Shown here: one piece after another, positions 48,133 through 57,942 of the stretch
Position numbering within the stretch: the stretch's first letter is position 1
How the letters are laid out: the number at the start of each line of letters is the position of its first letter
Assembly: GCF_029873475.1 (NCBI RefSeq)
Contig: NZ_CP123499.1
Location: 3,038,001-3,102,000, forward strand
Direction: 5' to 3'
Source of the DNA: Arsenophonus sp. aPb
GTDB lineage: Bacteria > Pseudomonadota > Gammaproteobacteria > Enterobacterales > Enterobacteriaceae
Length of the DNA stretch: 64,000 bases
Position numbers and translations under genes: made by a program
The notes under the pieces: generated by a model
The model's database searches: none
The model's input: only the letters and a program-made list of their open reading frames with translations
Told to the model about the DNA's origin: nothing

Positions 48133-51100
48133 TTATTTTAACGAATCATCTTCTAAGGCTTTATTTATAGATTCAACTGCTAATAGATTTGAGCTAAGAA
48201 ATTTATCTATTATTGTGTATGAATGTTTATTAAATGAAATAAGGCTTATCATAAATTCAGCAAATTGCGCTGAATCGGTAACTTCTGTAGAATCAAGTAT
48301 CTTTTTTAGTCTTCCAAAAATATCATTAAATTCCTTACCATTAAATCCATAATATTCAGGATGTGAAGATAAAAAATCATCTAAGTCCATCTTTTTCAAA
48401 ATTAATTTTGCCATATCAAGAACAAGATGCGCTGTTACATCATTTAATCCAAACTTACTATCATATTTTCTATCTATTAATTTATCTGAATTTTCAAATA
48501 ATAGTATTAATTGTTGCCAAAACTGGCTATTTGCCAGATTTTGTTGCATGGCTAACTTTAAATCATCATCACTAAGATAAACATCAGCTTCGTATACTTT
48601 AGGTGTCGGTGCTGATTCATGATTGTTTTTAACAAAACCCTGTTGGATAGAATAGGCATGCGTGATAACAATTTTATCTAATTTATGTGCTATCACTTGA
48701 CCGGAGGGAATTGAACCGAATAAACCTAAGCCCGATTGTAATTCAATGGTTTCTACTTCTTGCCATTTTTTAAGGCCATATATTTTTATTGCTAAGCCTG
48801 CAATAATATTACTTAAATCGAAATCATCCATATAATTTATAATTGAAGGTCTTCCCTGCGGTTTAATAAATAATTTATTGCCCTCCAAGTTGAAAACTGA
48901 ATTCTGACCTAATAGCGTTTTTTGCCGCATTCTTTGTAAATTAATTGTACCAGTAACAATATTTGTATAGTTAAATCTACCACTCGCAACGTGGGCAAAT
49001 TGATCTACAGAAACAATATCATGCAACTGCTTTGTCGCTAAACCTATGTGATCACCTTGACTAATAACAAATTTGCCTTCGCCTAAGCTTATCATCATAC
49101 TTTTTAAACTGTAATCCGAGTTATAAAAAAATACCAATCGACCTGCTGGCAATGCCGATAATTGTGTAACATTATCTATATTTTTTATATTTGTTAGCAA
49201 GCTACTAATACTCGTTTTATTATTGTCTGCCGTTAAAATTGCTCGCAAATCTTCTTGAAAGACGGCTGTTTGTTCAAATGTTAACTCTTGAGCATCGCCT
49301 AAAATTCGAGTCATAAACTCAGGTAACTCTGATTCAATTGGTTCTTTTTTTAAGGCTTCCTGAGCAATGTCTTTAATCGTGTTTTGGGGTAATGCGCTGC
49401 CATATGGCTGGGCTGCATATACCTTTAATTTACCTAATTCTGGAGCATATCGCTCTATCATATCACTGACAAAGTTACCAATCTGTTCTGCCATAATCAT
49501 GCTATTACTATTATTGAGATAAGCGGCTAATTTACTATTGCCGCTACCAGTAAATAGGCCATTTCCTAAACTTACCAGCATATGAGCCAATTTTCCCTCT
49601 TCAGTATAAAAAAATAAGATTTCTCCAGCTTTAGCTTGTATTAATTCATTCATGCTTCTAATTTGCCGATAACTACGCAATATACGCATCGATGGATCAA
49701 AGATATTCTTAGCATTTGAATTTCGCGCTATTGTTGATAATCCACGTATTAATGGCTCCTTATATTGTTCATCTATTTTATGAGAACGATATAATACATC
49801 GCTAATATACTCCCAATTATTTTTATAGGTTTTATTATTAAGTTCAATTGCATGAACGACATTGAGAAGTGGATTTTTATTAATTGTATAATTAATTGTA
49901 GGATTAATATCAGTCTTTGCTGTTAGTTCTTTTATATACCAATCCGGTGAGTTTAATGTTTTACTGCCGTCAATAATGTCAATAGCAGATTGATTGAAAT
50001 ATAATCTAAAATTTGCTACAGCCATTTGCTCACCAGCAAAATCTCTATATTTAATTAATTTTTTAGGAAAAGCCTCACGATATCTTTTTTCCCACATGGA
50101 GTCCTCTAAAATAAGTGGGCCATCTAAGGGTGAGCTGTCATTATTTTTAAAGCGATGAGCAGTCAAGTCAAAAACATATTCCTTATTGTCTTTTTTACCA
50201 ACAACAGTCAAATGATTCATAGGGCTTTCATCTTGTGCATTATTCCAAATAGATACTCCTCGATATCTAATATCTGTCATGTCATGATCGCGCATATATT
50301 TGGCAATAGCAGTTATTGATGAATCATCTTCTGTAATTGGATCATCAATCTTTTTAGCAATAGCGGGATTCGAATGTAATTCAGTTAAATACTTTTCTGC
50401 CGGAATAGCCACGGTCAGATTATTTGGGTTGAATTTTTCTTCAATTTTTAATAAAACGCGATTTTCGTTTTTCTCTGGTGACAAAGTAATCTTCATATCA
50501 AAATGATCTTTTTGAAAATCTTGAATTAGCTTTACCATCTCTGCTTGTTCATAATTAATTACTCTTCTTTTAAATTTATATTGTGAATACAATTTAACGG
50601 CTTTCGTTAAGGATTTATCCATAACCTCTGAAATAGCAACACCCATAAGTTCAGCAACAATATTCTGTATCCCTTGGTTTAGATAATTTTTATATTCCTC
50701 TTCCTGATCACTAATTGATGCTTTTAGAAATGAAGGTGTTGCAGCCAAAAGACTTCCGTATATCATTCCGGTTAAATTGCCCATTAATAATGAAAAAAAA
50801 GAATAAAGGACTGTTATATGTTCTAAGCGACTAAATAGTTCAAAAAGTAACGCTTCAGTGTGTGATTTGATTAATATATCCGCTTTTTTTATATTAAAAT
50901 CGATAATAGATTCAAATGTAAAAGAGTAGTCTGTATTTTCTCTTTTTAATTTAAGATCTAAAGGATTAATCTCACTGTAATTATCAAAATGGAATTTTAT
51001 CCATGATTGTAATTTTTCACTTGTAGAAATCGCGCGCTTAAAATCACGAAATGAGGGATAATGAAGGCATTCACCGGTAAAAATAGATATCACGGCAATA

Positions 51101-52959
51101 GGTGTGTTTTGCGGATTAATGCTGTTAACCGTTTTATCAATGCCAGTAACAGGTCCGCGATCTTTATCAGGAGAGATTAACAGTGCCGGACTACCTTCCA
51201 TTAAATAGTATATAACATTCTTTTTACCGTAAGTGGTTAATACATGCTCTAAATAGTCATAAAACTGCTTTTTTATCTCATTATTTTTTTTAATTTTTTC
51301 CATTTCAGCAATATAACTATTTTGAATATCCGCAGAATTTATTTTATTGATAAGTTCTTTTGTATATTGATCTGGGTATAACGAGCCTAGTACTTTATCT
51401 AATTTATAATTTAGGTTTTCCGATGACCACTTACGCTCACGGCCTAATAAAACATCCCGCACAGTGTACATTTTTTCGACAGCAGGATAAAAGTGCTTTT
51501 GAGCACTTTCTATTTCTGGGTTATATGATTCAGATTTATAGCGGAACGTTACCAAATCATTTAAAGAAGTATTAATAACATTATAAATTTTGCTTTGTTG
51601 CGCTAAATATATGGATAAATAATTTTCCAAATGTGGTATTTTTTCTAGTAACTTATCTTTTTCGTCTTTTAATAAATCAATATTTTTTAGCATATTAATT
51701 TGATTCTTTAAATTTATTGCTTCCTCATTCAAATAATTAATTAGTACTGGACTAAATTCTGTTGGGAATTTTATATTAATATTCTTTTTATTCATCAAAG
51801 GTGAGTTGATTTCTTCAATATGTCTGGTTAAATATTCAAAAATATTAAAAGTATCAGATATAATGCTATCATTATCATCCGTATAATTATATATTATCTC
51901 TGTCTTAACAATATCTTCTATTGTTAAATCACCAAAAGCATGTTGATCAGTCTCATATATAGAATATATTAGCCATAATGCATAAACACTAATAACTTCA
52001 ATTGGTAAATCATGTTTATCACTATTTTGATTAAAGCGATATTTTTCATTAAATAACCGAGTAACAATATTTATTTTGTGAATATTTATTAGCAGTTCCC
52101 TTTGATCATTAATATCAATTTTATTAAAATAAGAATTGACTACTTCTTGATAAATTTTATTTAACTCAAATCTAATAGGTGTAGAAGATAAAATATTAAG
52201 CTTATTGTTAATATCATTTTCCACAGTTTTTAAAAATTGATTTTCAACTAACAAATGTGAAGAATCTATTGATATAAGAAAATTATCTAACTTTTTGATT
52301 AATGATTCTTTTTGGTTATTAATATTTTCTTCGCTTTCATTATCATTTATATCAATAAATGATAAAATAATATTCGAAATTTCATATATTTTACCCTTTA
52401 TACTAGATAGAGGCTCTGAGTTTATTTGATGGCCCATATTATATATTTGATTTATCGTTGTCGATTCTTGTGCTAAAATTAAAATTCTAGAATAGATCGC
52501 CATATCATACTCATGTGCTTGTATCTCTTTTTTTAATAAATTATTAACATTAATTTGGTCTTCTAATGCTGAAGCTAATATTTTATCATTCGATATTTTT
52601 TTTCTTAATTTATAAATTAGTGTGTTTAATTCAATATATTCATTAGTATTTTTTATATCGATTTGCTTATTAATATTATTTATTATTTTTATAATTAAAT
52701 TTATTAGCTTATCAACTTTAATTGAGTTATGGTACTCTGGTAAACCTGCCTGCCTAATTTCTCTCTCTTTAATAATGTTATGATTTATTACCGAATCAAG
52801 ACTATTAGCATTAGCATTTTTTTCAGCAAAATTACCTGCCGCTGGCTGTAGGTTAGTCACTATGTTTTCGTCATTATTTTTTAACAGTCTGTTTTTATTA
52901 CTAGCTTTATCATCAACTGAAATATAATTATGATTAAAAACATTAGCCGATACTTTCAT
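48133..52959 (-). CDS. Giant toxin-like protein
   Basis: A 1608-residue protein with no signal peptide. Residues 1-560 are helical and rich in Asn/Ile/Lys. Residues ~600-640 contain ISPDKDRGPVTGIDK and AVISIFTGECLHYP, followed by a hydrophobic stretch (~LYSFFSLLMGNLTGMIYGSLLAA) that could insert in a membrane; this resembles the dermonecrotic-toxin (DUF6543-like) region of other large toxins. Residues ~880-935 have NHLTVV...VFDLTA, an His916-x14-Asp931 spacing seen in papain-fold deamidases and proteases, but with Ser rather than Cys upstream. Two related modules (AGEILFFY..LVSLGNG at ~1111; AGRLVFFY..MISLGEG at ~1272) follow. Only one Cys (631) was noticed. Function is inferred; no named family assigned. 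Confidence 0.7.
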   Translation of the reverse strand: MKVSANVFNHNYISVDDKASNKNRLLKNNDENIVTNLQPAAGNFAEKNANANSLDSVINHNIIKEREIRQAGLPEYHNSIKVDKLINLIIKIINNINKQIDIKNTNEYIELNTLIYKLRKKISNDKILASALEDQINVNNLLKKEIQAHEYDMAIYSRILILAQESTTINQIYNMGHQINSEPLSSIKGKIYEISNIILSFIDINDNESEENINNQKESLIKKLDNFLISIDSSHLLVENQFLKTVENDINNKLNILSSTPIRFELNKIYQEVVNSYFNKIDINDQRELLINIHKINIVTRLFNEKYRFNQNSDKHDLPIEVISVYALWLIYSIYETDQHAFGDLTIEDIVKTEIIYNYTDDNDSIISDTFNIFEYLTRHIEEINSPLMNKKNINIKFPTEFSPVLINYLNEEAINLKNQINMLKNIDLLKDEKDKLLEKIPHLENYLSIYLAQQSKIYNVINTSLNDLVTFRYKSESYNPEIESAQKHFYPAVEKMYTVRDVLLGRERKWSSENLNYKLDKVLGSLYPDQYTKELINKINSADIQNSYIAEMEKIKKNNEIKKQFYDYLEHVLTTYGKKNVIYYLMEGSPALLISPDKDRGPVTGIDKTVNSINPQNTPIAVISIFTGECLHYPSFRDFKRAISTSEKLQSWIKFHFDNYSEINPLDLKLKRENTDYSFTFESIIDFNIKKADILIKSHTEALLFELFSRLEHITVLYSFFSLLMGNLTGMIYGSLLAATPSFLKASISDQEEEYKNYLNQGIQNIVAELMGVAISEVMDKSLTKAVKLYSQYKFKRRVINYEQAEMVKLIQDFQKDHFDMKITLSPEKNENRVLLKIEEKFNPNNLTVAIPAEKYLTELHSNPAIAKKIDDPITEDDSSITAIAKYMRDHDMTDIRYRGVSIWNNAQDESPMNHLTVVGKKDNKEYVFDLTAHRFKNNDSSPLDGPLILEDSMWEKRYREAFPKKLIKYRDFAGEQMAVANFRLYFNQSAIDIIDGSKTLNSPDWYIKELTAKTDINPTINYTINKNPLLNVVHAIELNNKTYKNNWEYISDVLYRSHKIDEQYKEPLIRGLSTIARNSNAKNIFDPSMRILRSYRQIRSMNELIQAKAGEILFFYTEEGKLAHMLVSLGNGLFTGSGNSKLAAYLNNSNSMIMAEQIGNFVSDMIERYAPELGKLKVYAAQPYGSALPQNTIKDIAQEALKKEPIESELPEFMTRILGDAQELTFEQTAVFQEDLRAILTADNNKTSISSLLTNIKNIDNVTQLSALPAGRLVFFYNSDYSLKSMMISLGEGKFVISQGDHIGLATKQLHDIVSVDQFAHVASGRFNYTNIVTGTINLQRMRQKTLLGQNSVFNLEGNKLFIKPQGRPSIINYMDDFDLSNIIAGLAIKIYGLKKWQEVETIELQSGLGLFGSIPSGQVIAHKLDKIVITHAYSIQQGFVKNNHESAPTPKVYEADVYLSDDDLKLAMQQNLANSQFWQQLILLFENSDKLIDRKYDSKFGLNDVTAHLVLDMAKLILKKMDLDDFLSSHPEYYGFNGKEFNDIFGRLKKILDSTEVTDSAQFAEFMISLISFNKHSYTIIDKFLSSNLLAVESINKALEDDSLK

Positions 52960-53687
52960 TAATCTTTACCTTAAAAATTACATAAATTACAATAGATTTC
53001 TTATTATATATTCTTTTAAATATTTTTGTTGTTTTTTTGTTAAAAAATAATGTTAGTAAATAACTAGTTAAAAAATAAATAAAAATAGAATAATAAATGA
53101 ATAGCCATGATAATGACTAAATTAGAGTCAGTAAAAAATAATCTTTAATACAATAAACTAAGGCAATTTCAATTCAAGAAAATAATGTAATAAGATTGTT
53201 TTAATATAAAAAATACTATTTCAAGCCAAAAAGTTAAAGCTATTAGTTATTCAATTTATTAATTACATCCCTATGTGCTGCTTGCTAATTTTTATTATTC
53301 ACATCATTGAATAACAAAAATCGCTAATATAGCCATTATTATATTTAATCTAACTAGCAAATAAGCTGCCATTTTATGCAAGAAGAGGGCAAAAGAATCA
53401 ATGTTTATTTCACTCTATTACAAATAAACTCATACCATGTTTTATTGTTATTAATACTTAACAGGGGCAAATTCAACTTCACTAACTCATTTCTCAAAAA
53501 ACACTCGCTTCCATACGTTATCATAGTAAGATATGATATTTACTCACTTATTTTCTATCAAGATAATTAGCATAACTTTGTGATATAACAAATCTTTGTT
53601 TATTAGCGTCGAATAAAATATTGCAGTAAAACGATTCAATATGAATCAACCCGTTAAAGTAAAGTTGAATAAACAGATGTGATTAAA
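52960..53687. other. Gene-free region upstream of the toxin-like gene
   Basis: About 730 very AT-rich bases between two divergent genes. I see no convincing gene; one short open frame (53376-53570) has neither family resemblance nor a ribosome-binding site. The toxin gene's promoter must be at its low-coordinate end. Confidence 0.45.
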
Positions 53688-54083
53688 ATGAAAATATTAT
53701 TTTTAATGCTGACATTATTAACTCTAACCAGCTGCGCTTCACAGCCACAGCCAGCATTGATGGATCTTGACAAAAAAAGTCGTCAATTTAACTATTCTGC
53801 CCTGTTGAATATTAGTCATATTCAGAAGATCAACGCTTCTTCTGCCAGTAAACAAAAATGGCAATATTCAACGTTTTTTCCTGCCACTGCTGAACAAGCG
53901 TCTCCTGTTTATTATTATGCTCTCGCTAATGCTCGTAAAATTATTATTTATACCGATAATGCCAATTTTTGGCTTATGGTTAAAAATAAACTGAAAGCAC
54001 AAGGAGCAACGGCGGTTATTGAATGGCAATTTAAAAAAATGTTTTTAGCTAAACAGGCTCAAATTACGTTTATCAACGATTAA
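53688..54083 (+). CDS. Putative lipoprotein
   Basis: About 131 residues from the ATG at 53688 (GTG at 53679 is in frame). A short basic N-terminus and hydrophobic core end in the lipobox LTSC, so the protein is probably lipidated and anchored in a membrane. The mature part has no recognised domain; it contains a Tyr/Ala-rich middle and a KxxLKAQGATAVIEW segment resembling small periplasmic alpha/beta proteins. It stands alone upstream of tag. Confidence 0.65.
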   Translation: MKILFLMLTLLTLTSCASQPQPALMDLDKKSRQFNYSALLNISHIQKINASSASKQKWQYSTFFPATAEQASPVYYYALANARKIIIYTDNANFWLMVKNKLKAQGATAVIEWQFKKMFLAKQAQITFIND

Positions 54084-54514
54084 AATAACTAAAAAAAATT
54101 AAATAATCTTGATTAAAATAATCAATTGTTAATTTCGCAGGTGATGTATTTATTGTAACCTATTGTTTATAAAAAGGTTAATTAACCAATACAAGATTAA
54201 CTTTAACATTTAAATGATAAAATCAATATTCTTTTAATAACCAATAAAAATGATCATAATAACAAGGTATTAACAGACTTGTTTAAATATCGCATTGCCA
54301 ACCTTATAAAATTTAAAATAAATGATAATTTACCTATTTTCCAATTGATTAAAATAGCAATTTTCCACAATCAAATACATTGCCTTTTTAATACCACCCC
54401 ATATCTTAAAGAAAAATTACCGCTATTATTGTTATGCCAACTAATAGCAATACTGATTAAAATCCCTATCATAAACTTATTAATATCCGCTACCTTATAT
54501 AGGAGTAATAAAAA
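54084..54514. other. Gene-free region between the lipoprotein and tag genes
   Basis: 431 AT-rich bases. A TTG-started frame overlapping the tag start is not convincing. Contains the tag promoter. Confidence 0.4.
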
Positions 54515-55084
54515 ATGACACCACTACGTTGCCATTGGGTAACTGCCGATGAGGAATATATTGCCTATCATGATGAAGAGTGGGGAAAAGCAGAAAAAGA
54601 TAGTCAAAGATTATTCGAAATGCTCTGCCTTGAAGGTCAACAAGCCGGTCTCTCTTGGTATACTATTTTGAAAAAACGTGCTGGCTATCGTGACTGTTTT
54701 TACCAATTTGATCCAGTTGTAATTGCCAAAATGACTCAGCAGGATGTCGATCGTCTAATACAAGAACCCCGTATCGTGCGTAATCGCATGAAAATCAATG
54801 CTATCATTACCAATGCCCAAGCTTACTTAGCGATGATCCAATCAGGTGAGGATTTTAGTCAATTTCTCTGGCGATTTGTCGATGGAAAAACACAAATCAA
54901 TCATTGGCAACATCAAAGTGAAATACCTACTCATACTATTATTTCTAAACATCTTTCTCTTGCCTTAAAAAAACGTGGCTTTAAATTTGTTGGTAGCACC
55001 ATCTGTTATGCATTTATGCAAGCAACCGGTATGGTTAACGACCATTTAAGCAATTGTATTTGTCGGCAGAAAAAAAACGAGTAA
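54515..55084 (+). CDS. tag: DNA-3-methyladenine glycosylase I
   Basis: A 189-residue repair enzyme excising 3-methyladenine from alkylated DNA. The helix-hairpin-helix fold and signature CLEGQQAGLSWYTILKKR are conserved, as is the zinc site (Cys6 and His19 near the start, and the His and Cys of NDHLSNC near the end). It has the ending KKRGFKFVGSTICYAFMQA typical of Tag. TAGGAG precedes the ATG. Confidence 0.96.
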   Translation: MTPLRCHWVTADEEYIAYHDEEWGKAEKDSQRLFEMLCLEGQQAGLSWYTILKKRAGYRDCFYQFDPVVIAKMTQQDVDRLIQEPRIVRNRMKINAIITNAQAYLAMIQSGEDFSQFLWRFVDGKTQINHWQHQSEIPTHTIISKHLSLALKKRGFKFVGSTICYAFMQATGMVNDHLSNCICRQKKNE

Positions 55085-55227
55085 TAAAAATATCATTATG
55101 ATAAATTTATAATCACATAAATATAAAAAATTTATAATATCCTGTAATTAATTTGCTAACCAAGCCATTATTCTATTGATAACAGCAGAATATTGTACTG
55201 GTTTGTTTACTAGTCATTTGCACAGTT

Positions 55228-56484
55228 ATGAAGAAAAGCATGATACATTCACAATTTGGTAAAAAATTTTCCAGTTCATCAAGTATCTCTCTTTTAATGA
55301 AAGATCTAAATGAGGGCTTACGTACACCTGACGTCATTATGCTTGGAGGTGGTAACCCAGCACACATTCCTGAAATGGATCAATATTTTCAGCAATTATT
55401 AATAGATATGGCTAAAAGTGGCCAGCTCAATGAAGCATTATGCAACTATGATGGCCCACAAGGAAAAGATGCCATGCTGCAAGTATTAGCAAATACGTTA
55501 AATGAGCAAATTGGCTGGAATATTAGCGCTAAAAATATCGCATTAACTAATGGCAGTCAGAGTGCTTTTTTTTATCTATTTAATATCCTGGCAGGCCGTT
55601 GTGAACAAGGAATAAAACGGAAAGTTCTTTTCCCTTTAACTCCAGAATACGTTGGTTATGCCGATACTGGACTTGATGATGATATTTTTGTTGCCAATAA
55701 ACCGCAAATTGACATCCTGCCTAATGGTCAATTTAAATATCGGATTAATTTTGGATCGCTGAAAATAACCGATGATATTGGTGTTATTTGCGTTTCCAGA
55801 CCCACCAATCCAACTGGAAATGTCATTACCGATGAAGAAATGATGCAATTAGATGCTTTGGCCAAACAGCATGCTATTCCTCTTTTGATTGACAGTGCTT
55901 ATGGTATTCCCTTTCCAGGTATTATTTTTAATCAAGCAACACCAATCTGGAATAAAAATATTATTCTATCTATGAGCCTATCCAAATTAGGATTACCTGG
56001 CTGTCGCTGCGGTATTATTATTGCAAACGAAACTATTATCAGCGCGATCAGTAACATGAATGGCATCATTAGTTTATCCCCTGGTAGTATAGGCCCAGCA
56101 TTAATGCTAGCGATCCTTAAACGTAATGATCTATTGAGACTTTCACAAACTGTAATAAAACCTTTTTATCAACAACGTGTTACTGAAACCGTAAAAATTA
56201 TTCGCCGTTATATACCAGAAAGTCGCTGCCTGATCCATAAACCCGAAGGCGCAATATTTCTATGGCTTTGGTTTAAAAATTTACCAATTAATAGTCAAAC
56301 ACTTTATTCACGTCTTAAAAAACGCGGTGTATTAATGGTGCCAGGAGATTATTTTTTCCCGGGACTTAATGAATATTGGCCTCATGCTCATCAATGTATG
56401 CGAATGAACTATATTCTACCACTGGAAAAAATAGAGCAAGGGATTGCGATTTTAGCAAATGAAATTGAAATTGCCTATCAATAG
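55228..56484 (+). CDS. avtA: Valine-pyruvate aminotransferase
   Basis: A 418-residue PLP-dependent class I/II aminotransferase. It follows E. coli AvtA throughout (LRTPDVIMLGGGNPAHIPEM, RPTNPTGNVITDEE, and the PLP-lysine region SLSKLGLPGCRCG). It makes valine from 2-ketoisovalerate with alanine as donor. The start may be 55228 or the ATG at 55240. The E. coli neighbour on this side is malS-bax-xylR; only a xylR relic is seen here. Confidence 0.96.
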   Translation: MKKSMIHSQFGKKFSSSSSISLLMKDLNEGLRTPDVIMLGGGNPAHIPEMDQYFQQLLIDMAKSGQLNEALCNYDGPQGKDAMLQVLANTLNEQIGWNISAKNIALTNGSQSAFFYLFNILAGRCEQGIKRKVLFPLTPEYVGYADTGLDDDIFVANKPQIDILPNGQFKYRINFGSLKITDDIGVICVSRPTNPTGNVITDEEMMQLDALAKQHAIPLLIDSAYGIPFPGIIFNQATPIWNKNIILSMSLSKLGLPGCRCGIIIANETIISAISNMNGIISLSPGSIGPALMLAILKRNDLLRLSQTVIKPFYQQRVTETVKIIRRYIPESRCLIHKPEGAIFLWLWFKNLPINSQTLYSRLKKRGVLMVPGDYFFPGLNEYWPHAHQCMRMNYILPLEKIEQGIAILANEIEIAYQ

Positions 56485-56831
56485 CATACATTAAATAGTT
56501 TTATTAAATATATTAAAAATATAATTCTATATATGATAAAAAAAACCTCTTATCATATACAAGATAAGAGGTGATAAAATAATAACGAGGACTTTGAATT
56601 GTAAAGTTAACGGGATCATATTCAAGAGTATTGCAAAATGAAATGATCTATTTTCCGAGATCTTTAACACCGTAAGTATTACAACATATTTAGTGTTCTT
56701 TTAATTAAATAATAAATTGATATTTTTACCACTATTTCGAACTATTATTTTTTAATTTAATTAAAATTATAGTCTAATCATTTTATTAATACTCCAGCTA
56801 TAATAGTTGACAGAATAAAAGGCATTTAGTT
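56485..56831. other. Intergenic region after avtA
   Basis: 347 bases holding the avtA terminator and a possible small RNA on the minus strand (see findings). No protein gene seen. Confidence 0.4.
56546..56571 (-). terminator. Hairpin terminator, minus-strand T run
   Basis: CCTCTTATC (56546-56554) pairs with GATAAGAGG (56563-56571), eight-base loop. On the minus strand it is followed by eight T; on the plus strand by TGATAAAAT. It can end avtA weakly, but it is best oriented for a minus-strand transcript, and no minus-strand gene is nearby. Confidence 0.75.
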
Positions 56832-56990
56832 AACGCTGTACTTGATGCTGTTAATACCTCACATGCAAACCTGTCAACAGGTTTTAAAAAAGAAATGGGA
56901 TATACGATCCACTGGATAAGTTATGGAGAAAGGCTAAAACGTGCTCAACATTTTTATCATCCACGTCTTTACCGATTAATGAAATTTTAA
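56832..56990 (+). pseudogene. xylR: Relic of an AraC-type regulator, XylR-like
   Basis: The plus-strand frame reads NAVLDAVNTSHANLSTGFKK and continues EMGYTIHWISYGERLKRAQ before losing similarity and ending at TAA 56988-56990. VLDAV, the NL spacing, FKxE-G-TIH and the late LxxA match the DNA-binding domain of E. coli XylR as I remember it. E. coli xylR lies near avtA, so this is probably all that remains of that gene; xylAB and xylFGH are not in the window. Confidence 0.6.
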
Positions 56991-57272
56991 TTCACCTGCG
57001 ATTATCCTTATCTACCTTATTTTTAAAAAAGCGATTGGACTAACTCCAAAGAAATATATAAATTGTTAATCAATCTCTTTAAACCAATCACCATTGCAAA
57101 GGCAAATAAACTTTTATGTAACCAATTTTCCATTTACTGTGCTCTATCTAGGACATATAGCAGAAAATAATGGTTAAAAAGGTTTATTTCTATTCACACG
57201 CTGGTATTTTTAACATTAATGTTTATCATTAAAATTTCATATTCGCTTGGAGAAGCTAGGCTTATACCTTTA

Positions 57273-57623
57273 ATGAGAAGATTAATCTTCGTTATCTATA
57301 CCATCTGTTTAAATTTTTTCAGCTGCTTGATACTGTTAAGCGGCTGCTCAAGTATTATGACCCATGTTGGTCCTCATCAAGGTTACTATTCCGGCACCAA
57401 AGCCGATACTCGAATACTTAAAGATAGCGATACCGGCTGGGTGATAAAACCCCTTGCCATGATTGATTTACCTTTTTCTGCGCTACTTGATACTGTTTTA
57501 CTACCATATGATTATTTTCAGGTTGACAAAGTTGTATCGCTCCCCTCCCCAAAAGAACGCGTTCAAGATTGGGAAAAAGATCAAGTCGCAAATACCCCTC
57601 AGCAAATACCAGCCAAAAATTAA
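57273..57623 (+). CDS. yidQ: YidQ/YceK family lipoprotein
   Basis: About 116 residues from the ATG at 57273 (frame open to 57219). A lipoprotein signal peptide, MRRLIFVIY..., ends at the lipobox LLSGC. The mature part, SSIMTHVGPHQGYYSGTKAD and the PLAMIDLPFSALLDTVLLPYD stretch, matches the DUF1375 family of YidQ/YceK. Function unknown. It is near yidR, as in E. coli. Confidence 0.87.
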   Translation: MRRLIFVIYTICLNFFSCLILLSGCSSIMTHVGPHQGYYSGTKADTRILKDSDTGWVIKPLAMIDLPFSALLDTVLLPYDYFQVDKVVSLPSPKERVQDWEKDQVANTPQQIPAKN

Positions 57624-57942
57624 CATTCATGATATAACTGCCACACTTATTTTTTTAAACAGAAAATTAAGCTGACTTTAAATACTAAAATTAATGAAGT
57701 AGGTATACTGAATATCCAATTATTTGTGATAGAATTTTTACTATATTTATCAATAAGTAAAAGCTTACATTATTAAAATCAGCAATCATACCCGACTTTA
57801 ATTTAAAAAGCCGAATTATATTAAAGGCAAGATAAACATATTTTATCTAATTATTATTCATACAATTTATTAATATTTAAGCTACTATTATGTTGCGAGG
57901 TAAAAACAATTTTTTTATTTTATTAACTTGAGAAAAGAAATA
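57624..57942. other. Gene-free region upstream of the barrel pseudogene
   Basis: 319 AT-rich bases; no gene seen. Contains the promoter of the outer-membrane gene that follows. Confidence 0.4.

Noticed and set aside
53376..53570. 64-codon frame upstream of the lipoprotein gene.
   Set aside because: AT-rich, no ribosome-binding site and no recognisable protein character.
54279..54518. 79-codon frame overlapping the tag start by four bases.
   Set aside because: Starts at TTG with no Shine-Dalgarno sequence, and its composition is what AT-rich noncoding DNA gives. Translational coupling to tag was considered but TAGGAG serves tag directly.
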